Positions 23,265 through 34,770 of a DNA stretch of 64,000 bases are shown here, piece after piece. The DNA comes from Bryum argenteum. Lineage: Eukaryota; Streptophyta; Bryopsida; Bryales; Bryaceae. Location: contig CM073322.1 of NCBI GenBank assembly GCA_037043015.1, positions 24,952,364 through 25,016,363 on the forward strand, read 5' to 3'. The first letter of the stretch is position 1; each line of letters starts with the position of its first letter. Below the pieces are notes generated by a model. It saw nothing but the letters and a program-made list of their open reading frames with translations. It had not been told where the DNA came from and did no database searches. A program made the position numbers and the translations under genes.

Positions 23265-23419
23265 TAAACCATCCCAGAGATAATGGATCTCAAGAATTAA
23301 ACTTTTCCATCCTATACGAAATTGGCGTTTTTAGGTCATATGTAGATGGGTACACAACAAAGATATACAAAGAGTATGTATTCTTGGTGAATAAGAGCAC
23401 CATTATAATCTACTAAACC

Positions 23420-23560
23420 CATGGTTGTCAAATTGGACAAATCACTATTCATTCATGTCCTTTAGGACAAGTTATTATTTATCCAATGTACGTGTGATGA
23501 ATAGTAACTCATCATATACAACATGAAATGAATAGTGATTTGTTCAAAATGACAACCATG
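23420..23560. mobile_element. 141-bp hAT-like MITE
   Basis: CATGGTTGTCAAATTGGACA and its inverse (GTTCAAAATGACAACCATG) form the ends, extended by AAATCACTATTCATT / AATGAATAGTGATTT. The flanks ACTAAACC (23412-23419) and ACTAAGCC (23561-23568) agree at 7 of 8 bases, like an 8-bp hAT target duplication. Confidence 0.75.
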
Positions 23561-23567
23561 ACTAAGC

Positions 23568-23835
23568 CTCTAAAATTTCTGGATGAAGAATTGTTTGAAT
23601 CATCAAAATAGATATTTCCATACTTCAAGCCTAAAAACTCTAGATCTAAGCATTATTTGGAAGATCCAACCGTAGGTTCTTGAAGTTAACTTCATTTTTA
23701 ACTCACAAACCAAATTTTGAACCGTTGATTCTTCTTCATTTGTGAGAATATAATGGTCAAACTAAGTTGGCTAAAATTTGTTCCAGGGGGAACTCCAAAA
23801 AGTCATTCCACTTTCTTGGACGTTTAGGGGTTAGT
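23568..23835. mobile_element. Right part of a TTAA-type element
   Basis: Similar along its length to 42120-42390 (GATCTAAGCATTATTTGGAA, GAACCGTTGATTCTTCTTCA). Ends GGACGTTTAGGGGTTAG. A left end is not visible and may have been removed by the neighbouring hAT-like insertion. Confidence 0.6.
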
Positions 23836-23901
23836 TGAATTAATCCACAGTTTCAATATAGAGCATTCTGAGGCCACAAATCTCAAGGTTAAGAGAGTTA
23901 C

Positions 23902-24243
23902 TTAACCGTTAAACGTCTAGCTATACGGATTGGGGCAGCCCAAAATTGGATCACAACATCTTTTGGACTTGGGCATCATGAATGATCCAATCAGTGATGA
24001 GCTTGCAACCTCCTACAAGGTTATGTATAACCCCAACCTACCTACCTACCACAATCCATTCAAAGCACAAAATCACTCATACAAATTGTGATTTGAATAC
24101 TGAAATTTCACTTTTTGAATGCATCACAAGAAGGTGACCAGTTTGACATCAAAATATAAGTGAAAAGTTGAGTACAGTGAGAGCTACAAAGGAGATTCTG
24201 TTGGAAAAGACCCCTCGGGGCTCCTTAGACGTTTAAGGGCTAA
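23902..24243. mobile_element. TTAA-type MITE, family A
   Basis: Starts TTAACCGTTAAACGTCTAGC and ends GACGTTTAAGGGCTAA. The interior matches other family-A copies (GAGCTTGCAACCTCCTACAA, ATTTCACTTTTTGAATGCAT). One flank has decayed to CTAA. Confidence 0.8.
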
Positions 24244-24463
24244 AGAGTTGATGAAAACACTTATTACCATTGAGCTTCTAACATTTATTCTCAAGAGAAT
24301 TAAATGTCTGAAATATTGAATGCCACGTGAAGAAGAATTGGTCACACTTGGCGTTGAATTATTATAATGTAAGATAAAGTATTCCAAACTATGCCTTATA
24401 CTTGAGCATCAACTACTAAAAGATGTGAAAGCACCCATGAAGAATCTAGTACATGCTGCAAAC

Positions 24464-24685
24464 TACACTAAATTTGATAATTAGTGTTAGATTATTATAA
24501 GATTTGAAAATGCTATAGGTTTTTACTTTTGTTTGAAAAAAATTACCAAGAGCATTGATTCTGATACTATATAAGGACCCCCATCTTGGCCAATATAGTG
24601 GGTAAAATTATTGAACAACAGTAAAAACTTATAACATGTTTATGTAGATTAGTGTATCTAACACTAATTATCAAATTTAGTGTAG
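24464..24685. mobile_element. Family F MITE, copy 1
   Basis: The ends ACACTAAATTTGATAATTAG / CTAATTATCAAATTTAGTGT are perfect inverted repeats. The whole 222 bp returns in reverse complement at 54902-55124 with few differences. Non-coding. Confidence 0.8.
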
Positions 24686-25635
24686 TGAATATTTGATGAG
24701 CATATACTAAAATTCCAACAAGGGTATCTTATGGCGTCCTTATTTTCAGTCTAGTGGCGTTCATGTAGGCATTGAAAAATGTACTTATTATTTTCATTCT
24801 TTTATGATGAAAATAATAAAACCACACAAATTTTTGCATGATTTCATGTGCAATTTGTTTTCACATGAGAATTAGTCAAAAACTAGTCAAAACTAACCAT
24901 TCCATATCTGTTTAATAATTTCAATTGGGTCAAAATTTCTACCAGTAAAACTAAACTCTAAGAAGAATCCATTCCAAAAAATAAAGTAGAAATCCAATGG
25001 TGGATGAAAGAGACGTAGCTACTCAAAATCATCCACTTTTCCACTTCATTCATTGTTGAAATATTGTTGCAAATCTAATGCCCAAAAAAAAAATAGATCA
25101 AGAAGCTTCCAACTAGGAAGTTGTTGAAATTTATTTCAAGATCATAGTTTTGCAAAAAGAAAAAGTTCATGAAAGACTCTTTTTGTGATTTCACACAGTT
25201 GGCTTGCAATGTTAAAACACGTCTAACCTTTGAATACCCAAAAACAAAAGTTGCCCTCACTAAAATGCATGCAAGTAAATACATACTTCATTGTATGGGT
25301 ATGCAATATTTATTACACAAAATAGATTTGATTTGGGACGCAGTTCAATGATTTCATCCAAAACAGACTCTGGATGAAGAAATAATGGCTCTTCAAAGTT
25401 TATGCCTTTCATCCAAAATGTTGTTTTCGACATTGGGGACGTCCAAGGATTAACGCTCTAACAAGATCTTCCCACACCGTATTCAAACCTTGTTTATATG
25501 ATGGTCAAATTATGTCCTCTTGACGGGCATGTTTACAGTACGCGATACGTGCTCTAACAAAAAAAACAACTAGATACAAAAATAAGTATATGTCAACAAT
25601 GTTAGTCGCAAGCACTGTCTTTTCTATTGATTACA
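24686..25635. other. Spacer, no gene recognised
   Basis: No gene. The piece at 25355-25450 (TTTCATCCAAAA, GGACGTCCAAGGATTAA) resembles one end of the decayed element at 45552-47219. Confidence 0.4.
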
Positions 25636-25904
25636 TTAACCCCTAACTCTCCTTAAAACCCGAAACGGGTTTTGGAGGTTCCCGCAGGAGAAAGACTTAG
25701 CCAACTTTGACCATTATAATCTCACAAATGAGGAAGAATGAACTGTTCAAATTTGGTATGTGAAAAGAATGTCAAGTGAACTTTGAGATCTTACGGTTGA
25801 ATATTTAAAATAATTCTTAGATTATGATTTTTTTGAGCTTAATCTAAATGAAGGTTAAATTTTGTGACTTAGACAGTTTTGCAACAAGGAGATTTAGGGG
25901 TTAA
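25636..25904. mobile_element. TTAA-type short element
   Basis: TTAACCCCTAACTCTCC at the left and GGAGATTTAGGGGTTAA at the right. Length is 269 bp. It has the shared core in reverse order (GACCATTATAATCTCACAAA). Confidence 0.75.
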
Positions 25905-25965
25905 GCTCTGTTACATTTACTCCCTCAAAGGTGACACATACATAGTGTTCGCAATAGTCTTTTTG

Positions 25966-26168
25966 CTTTCAGCATAAAAGACTACTTTTTGCTCCTAGCG
26001 TAAAAGACGAATTTTTGTTTTCAGCATAAAAGACTAATCTTTGCTTCCAGCATAAAATATTAATTTTTGCTTTCAGCATAAAAGACTAATTTTTACTTCT
26101 AGCACAAAAGACTAATTTTTTGCTTCCAGCATAAAAGACTAATTTTTGCTTCCAGCATAAAAGACTAA
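25966..26168. repeat. Tandem repeat, 25-28 bp unit, eight copies
   Basis: Consensus TTTTTGCTTCCAGCATAAAAGACTAA. Copies differ at a few positions and two have lost part of the AGACTAA end. Confidence 0.9.
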
Positions 26169-26536
26169 AAGATAAGCTGACTTGGTGTTGGAATGGCGTC
26201 CTTAGTGTAAGAAGGCTATACCTCCAGCTACTCTTTACCTCCAAAAGCATCAAAGTCGTTACAGTACGCTTCGGTAGACTCAAGAGTACACACGGATGGA
26301 CTCAACAGTACTGTACACTCAAAGGAAGACTCTCTTGACCCTTGAGATTCTTTCTATTTTTTTTTTTACTAATATCTTTTTTGTCTGACCTAAAAACTTT
26401 TAAATTTAAATAAATAGCTCTTTGCTTATTAAACAACAACTTCAAGGTTTCACAGCTCTACATTTTGTGGGACTAAAGAAGCCATACTTATTATTTGGTT
26501 TTGAAACTAAACCTCTCAAGTTTTGACCACGTACAT

Positions 26537-26885
26537 AGATAGATAGAAACTTCGGTCCCTTTCTAAGAGGACGGCGTGAATGAAGTGTCTGTTCGTAATG
26601 CTAATAACCCCATGCCCACTAAACAAGAGGAAATTTGGACAATACTACTTCCCCCTTTCGAGGGTGGACACTATAATTATGCTAGTTACTAGTGCCTTGA
26701 AGATACTTGACATATTATCCCCCCAAAGGACTTTGAGGTACCCATACAACAAGGTCCAAGTACCTCACCATAGTTGGGTGTACTATGGTGGTGAGCACCA
26801 CGCCGGCATGGGGAATAGAACCCACGACCCTCTCATTAGGGGCCATGAGCCCCAACCACCAAGCCAAGGCTTGTGGTGCCTCCAC
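26537..26885 (-). mobile_element. tRNA-derived SINE, full-length copy
   Basis: Read on the minus strand, it opens with a tRNA-like head: TTGGCTTGGTGGTTGGGG (A-box-like), then 30-odd bases on TCGTGGGTTCTATTCCC (B-box-like). The roughly 270-bp body ends GGACCGAAGTTTCTATCTATC, a short TATC-repeat tail. Copies at 51322-51682 (minus) and fragments at 21297 (plus) and 42575 (minus) show it is dispersed. Internal Pol III promoter boxes are expected to drive it; it needs LINE reverse transcriptase in trans. Confidence 0.8.
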
Positions 26886-28003
26886 ATACATACATACTCT
26901 ACAAGGTTCCATAAGTTATAAATGAAATTCTGGAATTTGACAAATTTTTGTATGTTATAGAACATAGTAAAATGAGTGGTGATCATGATGGTTTCTTATA
27001 ATACAAAACATCTACCGTTGGAGAATGTTGAGATGAAATGGTATATAATTAACTTGAAGTTCTTGCGGTTACATCTTTGATACACTATGTTAAACGAGAT
27101 ATATAGATTATACCACTAAACAATGTTCAAATCAACCTTTGTATTCATAAAAAACCTCCAAGGTATTTGAGGGGTTGTTAAAAGGTATGTCTCCACTTTG
27201 TACTCACTTCTATTGCTTTGAGGTCATGTGACTGTACACTTATACGAGGATCAATTTGAAAATTATCATTTTCTTTTATATGTATCAGTAATACCATGTA
27301 ATATTACAACCAAGCGCTACAATTTTAGTGGAGTGTTTTGGTGGGTAAGCCAATAAGAAGGTTCCAAAGAGTCTGGATGATTAAATCAAGTCAAGGCCGC
27401 AGGTCAGCACCCTAAGACGTGGTGGCCCTTTGTGACGTATCAGCTGAGAAGAGCTCGGGGTGATCCTAACTTGGAACACTAAGAAGGTATGTTGGTTGTG
27501 TAGGTTTAGGTTCCAACTGAGGCATCAAGGTGGACACGACGCATGATGGTCTTAGAGGTCTAATATAAGTAGTATACAACCTAAAATGTAGACCAAAACT
27601 CATTTGGTGCCATATCAAAGAAATACTAGAAACAAACATATAGCCCATTTTGCATTGGAACCTAATAACAACCAAAGTAGTTTCTTGAATAACAATTCCG
27701 AGTTCACCATGGGGTTCAAAAGTCAACTCTCACTCAAAGTCAATCCCAAGAGCTCAAATTGACCACATTGTGGCCTCTTCCCTTAAAGAAGAAACATCAT
27801 ATTTTGCATCAAGTGAATCTTTGCTAGAATATAACTCAAGATCCGTGGTGTGAAATTTGTGAAAATTGGTGGGTGGACTAATTAGACGGTTATAAACAAA
27901 ATATCAAAATTAATTTTCACGAGATCAAATTAAGAAAGTTTTTTTCTTCAGAGACTCAAATATGGCCGTCCAAGAGGTCGTTGTAGAGCTTTTCTTTTAG
28001 GGG
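26886..28003. other. Spacer, no gene recognised
   Basis: No coding exon or structured repeat recognised in either strand. Confidence 0.4.
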
Positions 28004-28955
28004 TCAACCCTAAAGATCCACGTAATCAAAACGACTTTTTGCTATTTTAAACATCCTAAATGAAGGGGTCAAAAGTGATATTTTTGCCTAAGATCTATAT
28101 TGGGTGCTCCCTATACTCCAAAGTGAATGCATTACAATTCGCAAAGCCAAATTCTAATTTTAAAAAAACCTTCACTTGAAAATTCTAGGTTTAAAGTAAA
28201 AAACGAGCAGTTTAAATTTGTTCATTATTATCATATATATTTTAAAAATATGTTCATAACCAAATCACTAGTCAAGTTCCAAAGTGACCCAAGTCAAAAA
28301 GTTTTACCAATTTTACATAGGCAGTCTCCAAAATTTTCAAAAACAATCTTCACAATTTTTAGTTATTTTACAATTTTTTCTCTTTCAAAATTTGTCAAAA
28401 TTCAAGACCCTAAATTATTATTTATTTATTTATTCTCGCAAAATTCACAAAGTCATAGGGGCACCTGCTCACCATCCATTTTTCACGTGATCCAAGTATA
28501 TATATAACGTTGTGTAGGTTTTCCTATGTCATTGTTTTTAGACACTTCTTTTAAAGAATCATTTTCATGAAAGTCAAAAAAAGTGGAATGAGTCACCAAA
28601 TTTTTGCATGAGCATACCCAACTTGATCACCTACATGAGAAAACTATGAGAAAAAATGTTTGGTGTAACAATCTTTGAGTTTCCCCTTGCACCATGGAGA
28701 CAATGTCTCACGAGTAATGTCCAAAAAGAAAACTTTTCCACCAACCTTTGAACACTCTGATTTCACACATGGTTCAGATCCAACAAGTTGAAATTTTACA
28801 TGGTAGTATTGATAGTAGAAAATTTTAAGATCTTACGATTTGAAGTACAAAAGAAAAGTTAAAAATTTGACCCTACCTCAACTTCAACAAGGTGGTAGAA
28901 AATCACAGTTTTTGGTTTTGGAAGTCCAAAAAAACGCTTGGATTTTACGGGTCAA
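28004..28955. mobile_element. TTAA-type element, family D, TCAA-flanked
   Basis: Left end TCAACCCTAAAGATCCACG, right end GGATTTTACGGGTCAA. Both sides carry TCAA rather than TTAA. The interior is collinear with 48806-49739. Length is 952 bp. Confidence 0.75.
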
Positions 28956-29099
28956 GCATAAACTATTCAAGAAACATATTAATGACCGCTAGGGCGACCC
29001 CTGGAAGTTTTGCATCCACCAAAACAATGGTGGTTTGAGCCTTTGTAGGGGTTTAAAAGGGGTTCTAGAGCCTTTTGCAAATACTGTAGCTACCTATTA

Positions 29100-30733
29100 G
29101 TGTAGCAAGGGAGAGGAGTAAGCGAATCAAGAGAGAACAGTCCCGGAAGTGCCGCCCCCAGGTGCTTCCATCCCAGATATGCGCGCTCAAAGCAAAGCCG
29201 CCCCCGGACGGACGGACTCCGCCAGCAAGCGACCGAGTGGACTCTTGTGCCGCGCCTGCGCGCTTTCCGCGTCTAGTGTTGCCATCGCTCGCTCAGATAG
29301 TCGATTCACACTTTCCATCACTTGAAACTCGCATACAGTTGTACAAGATTTTGTGGCTTAATGTCTCCCACACCGCCCATCGCCGCATCCTTTCCCTCGT
29401 CAGCAAGCTACTCTTTCCAGATACTCCGCTTCGAATCAACTGAAGCAATCAAGGCACCTTGAATCTCCGCTTTGAATCTCTCCTGGCTGGTCCCCCAACT
29501 TCTTCATCCTTGCACCTTCCTGGATCCCGCAAGAATCATTCCCAGCCCTGGTCCGCCCTGGTGTGCTCACCCTTGTGCGTCTGCTAGCATTCTTGCTTGG
29601 ACCTGATCACGTGCTCGAGCACATCTAACAAGGGTGCCACTGGTGGCGCGTTGAGTTTCAGGTGAGAACCCGCGGCTTATATATCGGGTAGACTGAACTT
29701 GTCGATTTCCTGATGGCTATGGCTTATGGCGTACCGGCTAGGAATTTCAAATAAGCTCTTCGTGGAAGTGGCGCTCCCTGTTGTGGGGGACTTTCTCGCT
29801 ATTGGGTATCGATTAATCATTTCGGAAAGGGATCTACAGGACTTTCTCGCTATTAGTGATTGTGCGGGTGGTGATCGAAGAGCGTGAGGACAGGCTGAGT
29901 ATGCTGTGAGTGCATCTACTGAAGCTATTGTGCGCACTCGAAAAGGGCCTTGAATGGACCTCCGATCGGTCTTCAACAGGTGGGGTGTCCATTTGGTGGG
30001 ATGCAGCATATCGCGGAAAGTGAGATGCGTTCTAGAATTAGCAAAGGTGTGAGTGGTGAATAGTAGAAGCTCGTTTTTTAGGGTGTGATCTTCAATTACC
30101 TTTCAACTTCCGAAATAGACTGGAATGTGGTTACTGGTGCTCTGAATAGTTTGCTGCAGTTGCTGCTTCCCTCCGAGCTGTCAGAGGGCCTGGTGTCGTA
30201 GCTCACTGACAGTATTCGATCTTCTACGTATTCGAACTCGGGGGTTTGCGGTACTAGAATTGTTTAGAGCATGCGAAACATGTGAAGAATAGCGGTGTAC
30301 AGGCTTCAGCACGTTTGTGATTTTTGTTGACTCTACATTCGATTTTCGTCAACAATGTCAACGACCCCGATGCCAGCTGCCGCGTTTTCAGATGCACATT
30401 TGTTTTATGCGCTCGAGGTTGTATCGGGCCTCGACTGGTTCGTCTATGGACGCCAGCTTGCAGTTGTGTAGCCTAGCATCGAGGTTTTTCCTTTAGGGTG
30501 ACGATCGATCGGCACCGACTAATGCAATTTTTGTTTTCTTGTAATCAGGTTATAGGGATCTGAAAGAGCAGTGATTAGCCATTCGATCAGTCGACTATCT
30601 CAATTGTAGTCAGATGGTCCTTGTAGAAGCTGTTAAAGGAAATACGAGCTTGGTTGCGGATTCTTCATGCTCAGACAGCCAATGTGAGGAAGACGAAGCA
30701 GGAGAAGACGAGGACAGATTACGGTGGGAGTGA
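29100..30733 (+). promoter_or_regulatory. Probable 5' UTR with intron, O-fucosyltransferase gene
   Basis: GC content jumps at about 29100. A donor (TTTCAG then GTGAGA, exon end 29661) pairs well with an acceptor (TTGTAATCAG, ending 30548), giving an 887-bp leader intron. The second leader exon would be 30549-30733. The in-frame TGA at 30731-30733 excludes a start further upstream. A 93-codon frame at 29165-29443 lies in the leader and looks incidental. This is inferred from splice signals, not transcripts. Confidence 0.6.
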
Positions 30734-33700
30734 ATGAGTAGTCCAGATCGTGAGTTAGGTTATGAGTTTTGTTCAATTGTGGTGACGGTAGTGGGAGAAG
30801 ACGAGATGAGTTGGGGGGGCAATTCTGACACGGTGGCAGGAAACCGGGATTTGGCGCATGTGCTGATGAGCCCGCGCGTGGGCGGCAGTCAGCCCAGTCC
30901 TTTCCACCCCATGAGCCGGAGGTCGCAATCTCAGAAGCGCATGGGCGGCAGCTTTTCCGATTCGTCCAGCTTGCTCTTCAAGCTACTCAAGGGCGAAGCA
31001 GCGGAACCCTCTCCCCGGAACGAGGCCGTCGCCCACCATGAAGACGACCACGACAGTGTCAAGGTTCACAGATCTAGGTATTTCGACAACGTGGTGCCTC
31101 CTCCTCTCTTCCCCGGCGCCCACAAGCGCAACTGGCGCCACACCGCTTTCTTCCTCTCTACCGTCGTCATCTTCGCCGTCGTGCTGCTTAAACTTTCCTA
31201 CCTCAGCGTGTTCGCATCGCAGGTACCCCTTGCACTCCTTCTCTAGACCAGCAGTAAGAATCTGCATTTTCTTCCTTTTAGCATGATGATCACATGTTGC
31301 TCTCTTCAAAAAAGCTGCACTTTAGAGTGCAGCATGTTAGAGATCAGGCATTTAAGAGCCTTTTGTCTTGTGCAGTACCAAGAGGAGGAGGTTGTGCTCG
31401 CTTCGCAGATCGCGATTGAGGATGGCAGCATGCTTGATGATTCATCGATTAAGCATCTCTACAGGGAACGTCGGAAGGTGAGGAGTTTTTGCATTATCTA
31501 TGCTTTTTGAATTTGGTTATTGCTTTACCCTCGCTGTGACCTAATTCTGGGTCGGGGATGACAGGCACATGCGTTGGATGAGCTCTGGCAGAAGCCAGAG
31601 AGCCAGAAGTACGTCCAGTGTATCGATCGTCCAAAGACGGCTACTCGTAAGTTGGACGTTTCCTTTGAGTTTTCGTCGTGGGATAGACAGGAATGTTTCG
31701 ATTCCTTATCGTTGCTTGTTTCTTGCAGACCCTGGAGCTCATACGAGTGGCTACATTCTTGTGAACGCGAACGGTGGTTTGAACCAAATGCGAGCAGGGG
31801 TGAGCATGATACTAAAACCGTCACTTGTACTTCTTTTTCGAGTACGAGTTCTTAATATTTATCATCATCGACGATTGTATGGACAATTCGGTTGATACCG
31901 AGTGCCATTTTCACTAAATCCCAACCCCTCTGAAAGCATACTTTTGCTGAATTCTTGTTAGTTTAACGGAATTGAGGTTTTGTACGCAGATATGTGACAT
32001 GGTGGCAGTTGCGAAATTGATGAAAGCTACGCTTGTCGTTCCCAAACTCGATCACAGCTCATACTGGGCGGATCCAAGGTTAGTTGAGTTGCACTGTCTT
32101 GAGTTCGCGGAGTGCTTGAAAACCAACCACCGTGTAACAAGTTTTTGGTATTCGCAGCGAGTTCAAGGACATCTTCGACTTGAAACACTTCATTGAATCG
32201 CTCCGACAAGATGTGACTATTGTGGAGGCTTTACCTGAGCATCTCAGAAGCGTGGAGCCCGTGACCAAAGCGCCCATCTCGTGGTCGAAGGCACCGTACT
32301 ATGAGAGCGAATTGCGGCCCTTGCTCGAGAAGAACCAGGTCATGTATCTCACGCACGCTGATTCAAGATTGGCCAACAATGATCTGCCTGAGTCCATCCA
32401 GCAGCTCAGATGCCGAGTGAATTACCGGGCGCTCCGATATTCTGAGCCCATTCGACAACTGGCGCACACCCTCACCAATCGCATGCGAGAAGACGGTCCT
32501 TTCTTAGCTTTGCATCTCAGGTATTTATATTCTGAGTACTTCCATTCAGTTCTAATACTTATGCTAAAGAACATCTTTATTGTAAACAAAGCCATGAAGT
32601 TACCACGAAAGAGATCTATTATGCATAATAAGCATGCAATTTGAAGACACTTTCTGTCTAAATGACGGGTTAATCTCGAGATTCATCTTTACTACCTTCA
32701 AGCAACTCGTGTGCCTTTTCTTTCCTGCTTATGATCGACACAAATTTATTACTGGTTTGTGGAGTTAAGAAATACGCACTACCTCCGATATCATATGGTT
32801 CTTTCGAAGCCAGAGATCATTGATCATGGAGGGTTTACTTGTTTGATCGGAGTCAGATATGGTAGGGGTCAAGTGTCTGATTGGAGTTGGGGGGTTTGGC
32901 AGATATGAGAAGGACATGCTGGCATTCACAGGCTGCGATCACGGTCTGTCAAGCGCAGAGGCAGAGGAGCTGAAGCAGATGCGAATGGAGGTGCAGCATT
33001 GGAAAGAGAAGGATATCGACGGCGAGGAGAAGCGGAAGGCGGGGGGATGTCCGCTCACGCCGCACGAGACAGGGCTCATGTTGAAAGCGTTGGGGTATAC
33101 GGAGTGGACCAAGATCTACATCGTAGCAGGCGAGATTTACGGACAGGGAACCATGGACAGCTTGTACAAGGAGTTTCCGCATGTGCACAATCATGCGTCC
33201 CTTGCCACGCCCCAGGAGCTGGCTCCCCTCGCCGAGTATCAGAACCGGCTGGCGGGGTTGGATTACATGGTTGCCCTCGAGAGTGACGTCTTTGTTTATA
33301 CCTACGATGGGAATATGGCCAAGGCTGTCATGGGCCATCGCCAGTTTGAAGGCTACCGCAAAACCATCAGTCCTGACAGGTACCTACCATCCTGCTGCTA
33401 TGCTGGGTAAGACCCAACATCTAAGAAATGAACCGATGAAGGTCATAATCCAACAATCGAACTGTTGAATGAGCACGATGAGATCTGCAATTGATTGACA
33501 TGAATGAGAGGAACTTGTTGACAAAATACTGGTGGTAAACAATTGAGCAATCTATCTAAGCAATTTTCAGAGTTGGAAGTAGTAGCGTCCTAATAATGAA
33601 CATAGACTAAACACACAATAGTTGTAGTTCATGAAGTTGCTGTTGGAAACTCCTCGGTGATGGTTTGTTCATCTTAGTGTACACTCTAAGCGGGAGCAGT

Positions 33701-34296
33701 AGTCCTAGTGTCATGTGTGCACAAACATGAAGAAGTCAAATGAATACTTTATTCTCATCAACTGAAGAATGGGGTACATGAACACTATAATTCCTACTAG
33801 CTTGAAACATACAAACATGGAGGATAGTTCAACCAACAACTCTACATACACTAACCTCAAACCAAGAACAAGGCAAATGAGTACTAATGTTCACATCAAC
33901 CTCAGAGTATGCAAACACCAAGAATAGGTGAATGATTACTAGCCTTAGAAAGGTCGAGTCAATTGAACACTATCCACACCAGCCTTTGAAAATGCAAACC
34001 AAAAATTGGGGGGGGGGGGGGGGCATGGAGCTGTTCGGTTGACAATGTGTTTGTGCGGGGGATTGCAATGCAGGGAGCAGCTGGTGAAGCTGATAGACGA
34101 GTACGAAGCAGGAGCCATGGAATGGAAAGACTTCGAGAGGAATGTGCGCAAGATGCACGGCACTCGAACAGGAGCTCCCCGGTGGCGACAGGCAGGCGAG
34201 TTTCCCAAGCTGGAGGAGAATTTCTACTCCAACCCCTACCCCGGATGCATTTGCAAGAAAGCTCCGCACAATCGCCACCTCCTCAAAGGCCCTTGA
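30734..34296 (+). CDS. GDP-fucose protein O-fucosyltransferase family protein
   Basis: Eight exons join in phase: 30734-31222, 31376-31477, 31565-31646, 31729-31799, 31990-32078, 32158-32520, 32903-33379 and 34074-34296, giving 631 aa. It is a type II membrane protein: Ser/Gly-rich cytosolic N-terminus, then a membrane anchor at about 137-159 ([14 protein letters not shown]), then the lumenal PF10250-type catalytic domain. Family landmarks are [17 protein letters not shown] (ending 248), [24 protein letters not shown] (HLR at 397-399), [13 protein letters not shown] (from 523), [12 protein letters not shown] and the C-terminal NPYPGCICK. Plant members act in the Golgi; some are rhamnosyl- or other glycosyltransferases for cell-wall pectin, so the sugar cannot be fixed from sequence. 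An alternative start is Met25 (30806). Intron 7 holds a run of about 16 G. No defects are seen. Confidence 0.95.
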
Positions 34297-34720
34297 AGAA
34301 CACTCTGTAATCCTACCAAACCCCTACTTGTAATCTACTCATGAGCTGCTGCTGCCATGGGAAAATCCATGCCATGCTGATGCTCCAAAATTTTCCAGAC
34401 GGCTACTTCCTGTGACAAATATTGTTGGCGTGCTAGCTACTACTTCCCCGAAGGTATACATGGGTTCTTACTCCGTACGAGTTGAGTCTGCCATGCACAG
34501 GAATAGTTAGTATAGCCAGAGACATTGCATCGTGACTTACACACACAACTGCTGCACAAGATCAATGTATCGTGCTGCACAGTTTTTATCCGGCGCAAGT
34601 AGATCTACCAAGTGTACATTCATTATTTAAGAATCGCCCCCCTTCTCTCACATCTTGCATTTCTGCTCAATAGAGCAACGTCCGAAAAGTTTTTTGATTT
34701 TTACTGGCTTTTCTCCTACA
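34297..34720 (+). other. Probable 3' UTR of the O-fucosyltransferase gene
   Basis: GC-moderate sequence continues for about 400 bp after the TGA, then falls to AT-rich spacer. No single clear AATAAA signal can be chosen. Confidence 0.4.
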
Positions 34721-34770
34721 TTCCTCATGCTATTCTCCTACAATCCTCATGCTATTCTCCTACATTCCTC
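34711..34770. repeat. Short tandem repeat, 26-bp unit
   Basis: Three near copies of TTCTCCTACATTCCTCATGC. Confidence 0.8.

Noticed and set aside
25966-26168. CRISPR-like regular repeat array
   Set aside because: Units are directly adjacent with no unique spacers, and the genome is eukaryotic.
26715-26912. Possible tRNA gene on the minus strand
   Set aside because: The head has A-box and B-box words but no complete cloverleaf, and the same body follows it at 51322, so it is a SINE.
29162-29443. 93-codon frame with coding-like GC
   Set aside because: Lies in the inferred leader of the O-fucosyltransferase gene; no family match or conserved motif seen.
34005-34023. Run of about 16 G in intron 7 of the O-fucosyltransferase gene
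   Set aside because: Simple homopolymer; exon phases on both sides are intact, so no effect on the product can be argued.
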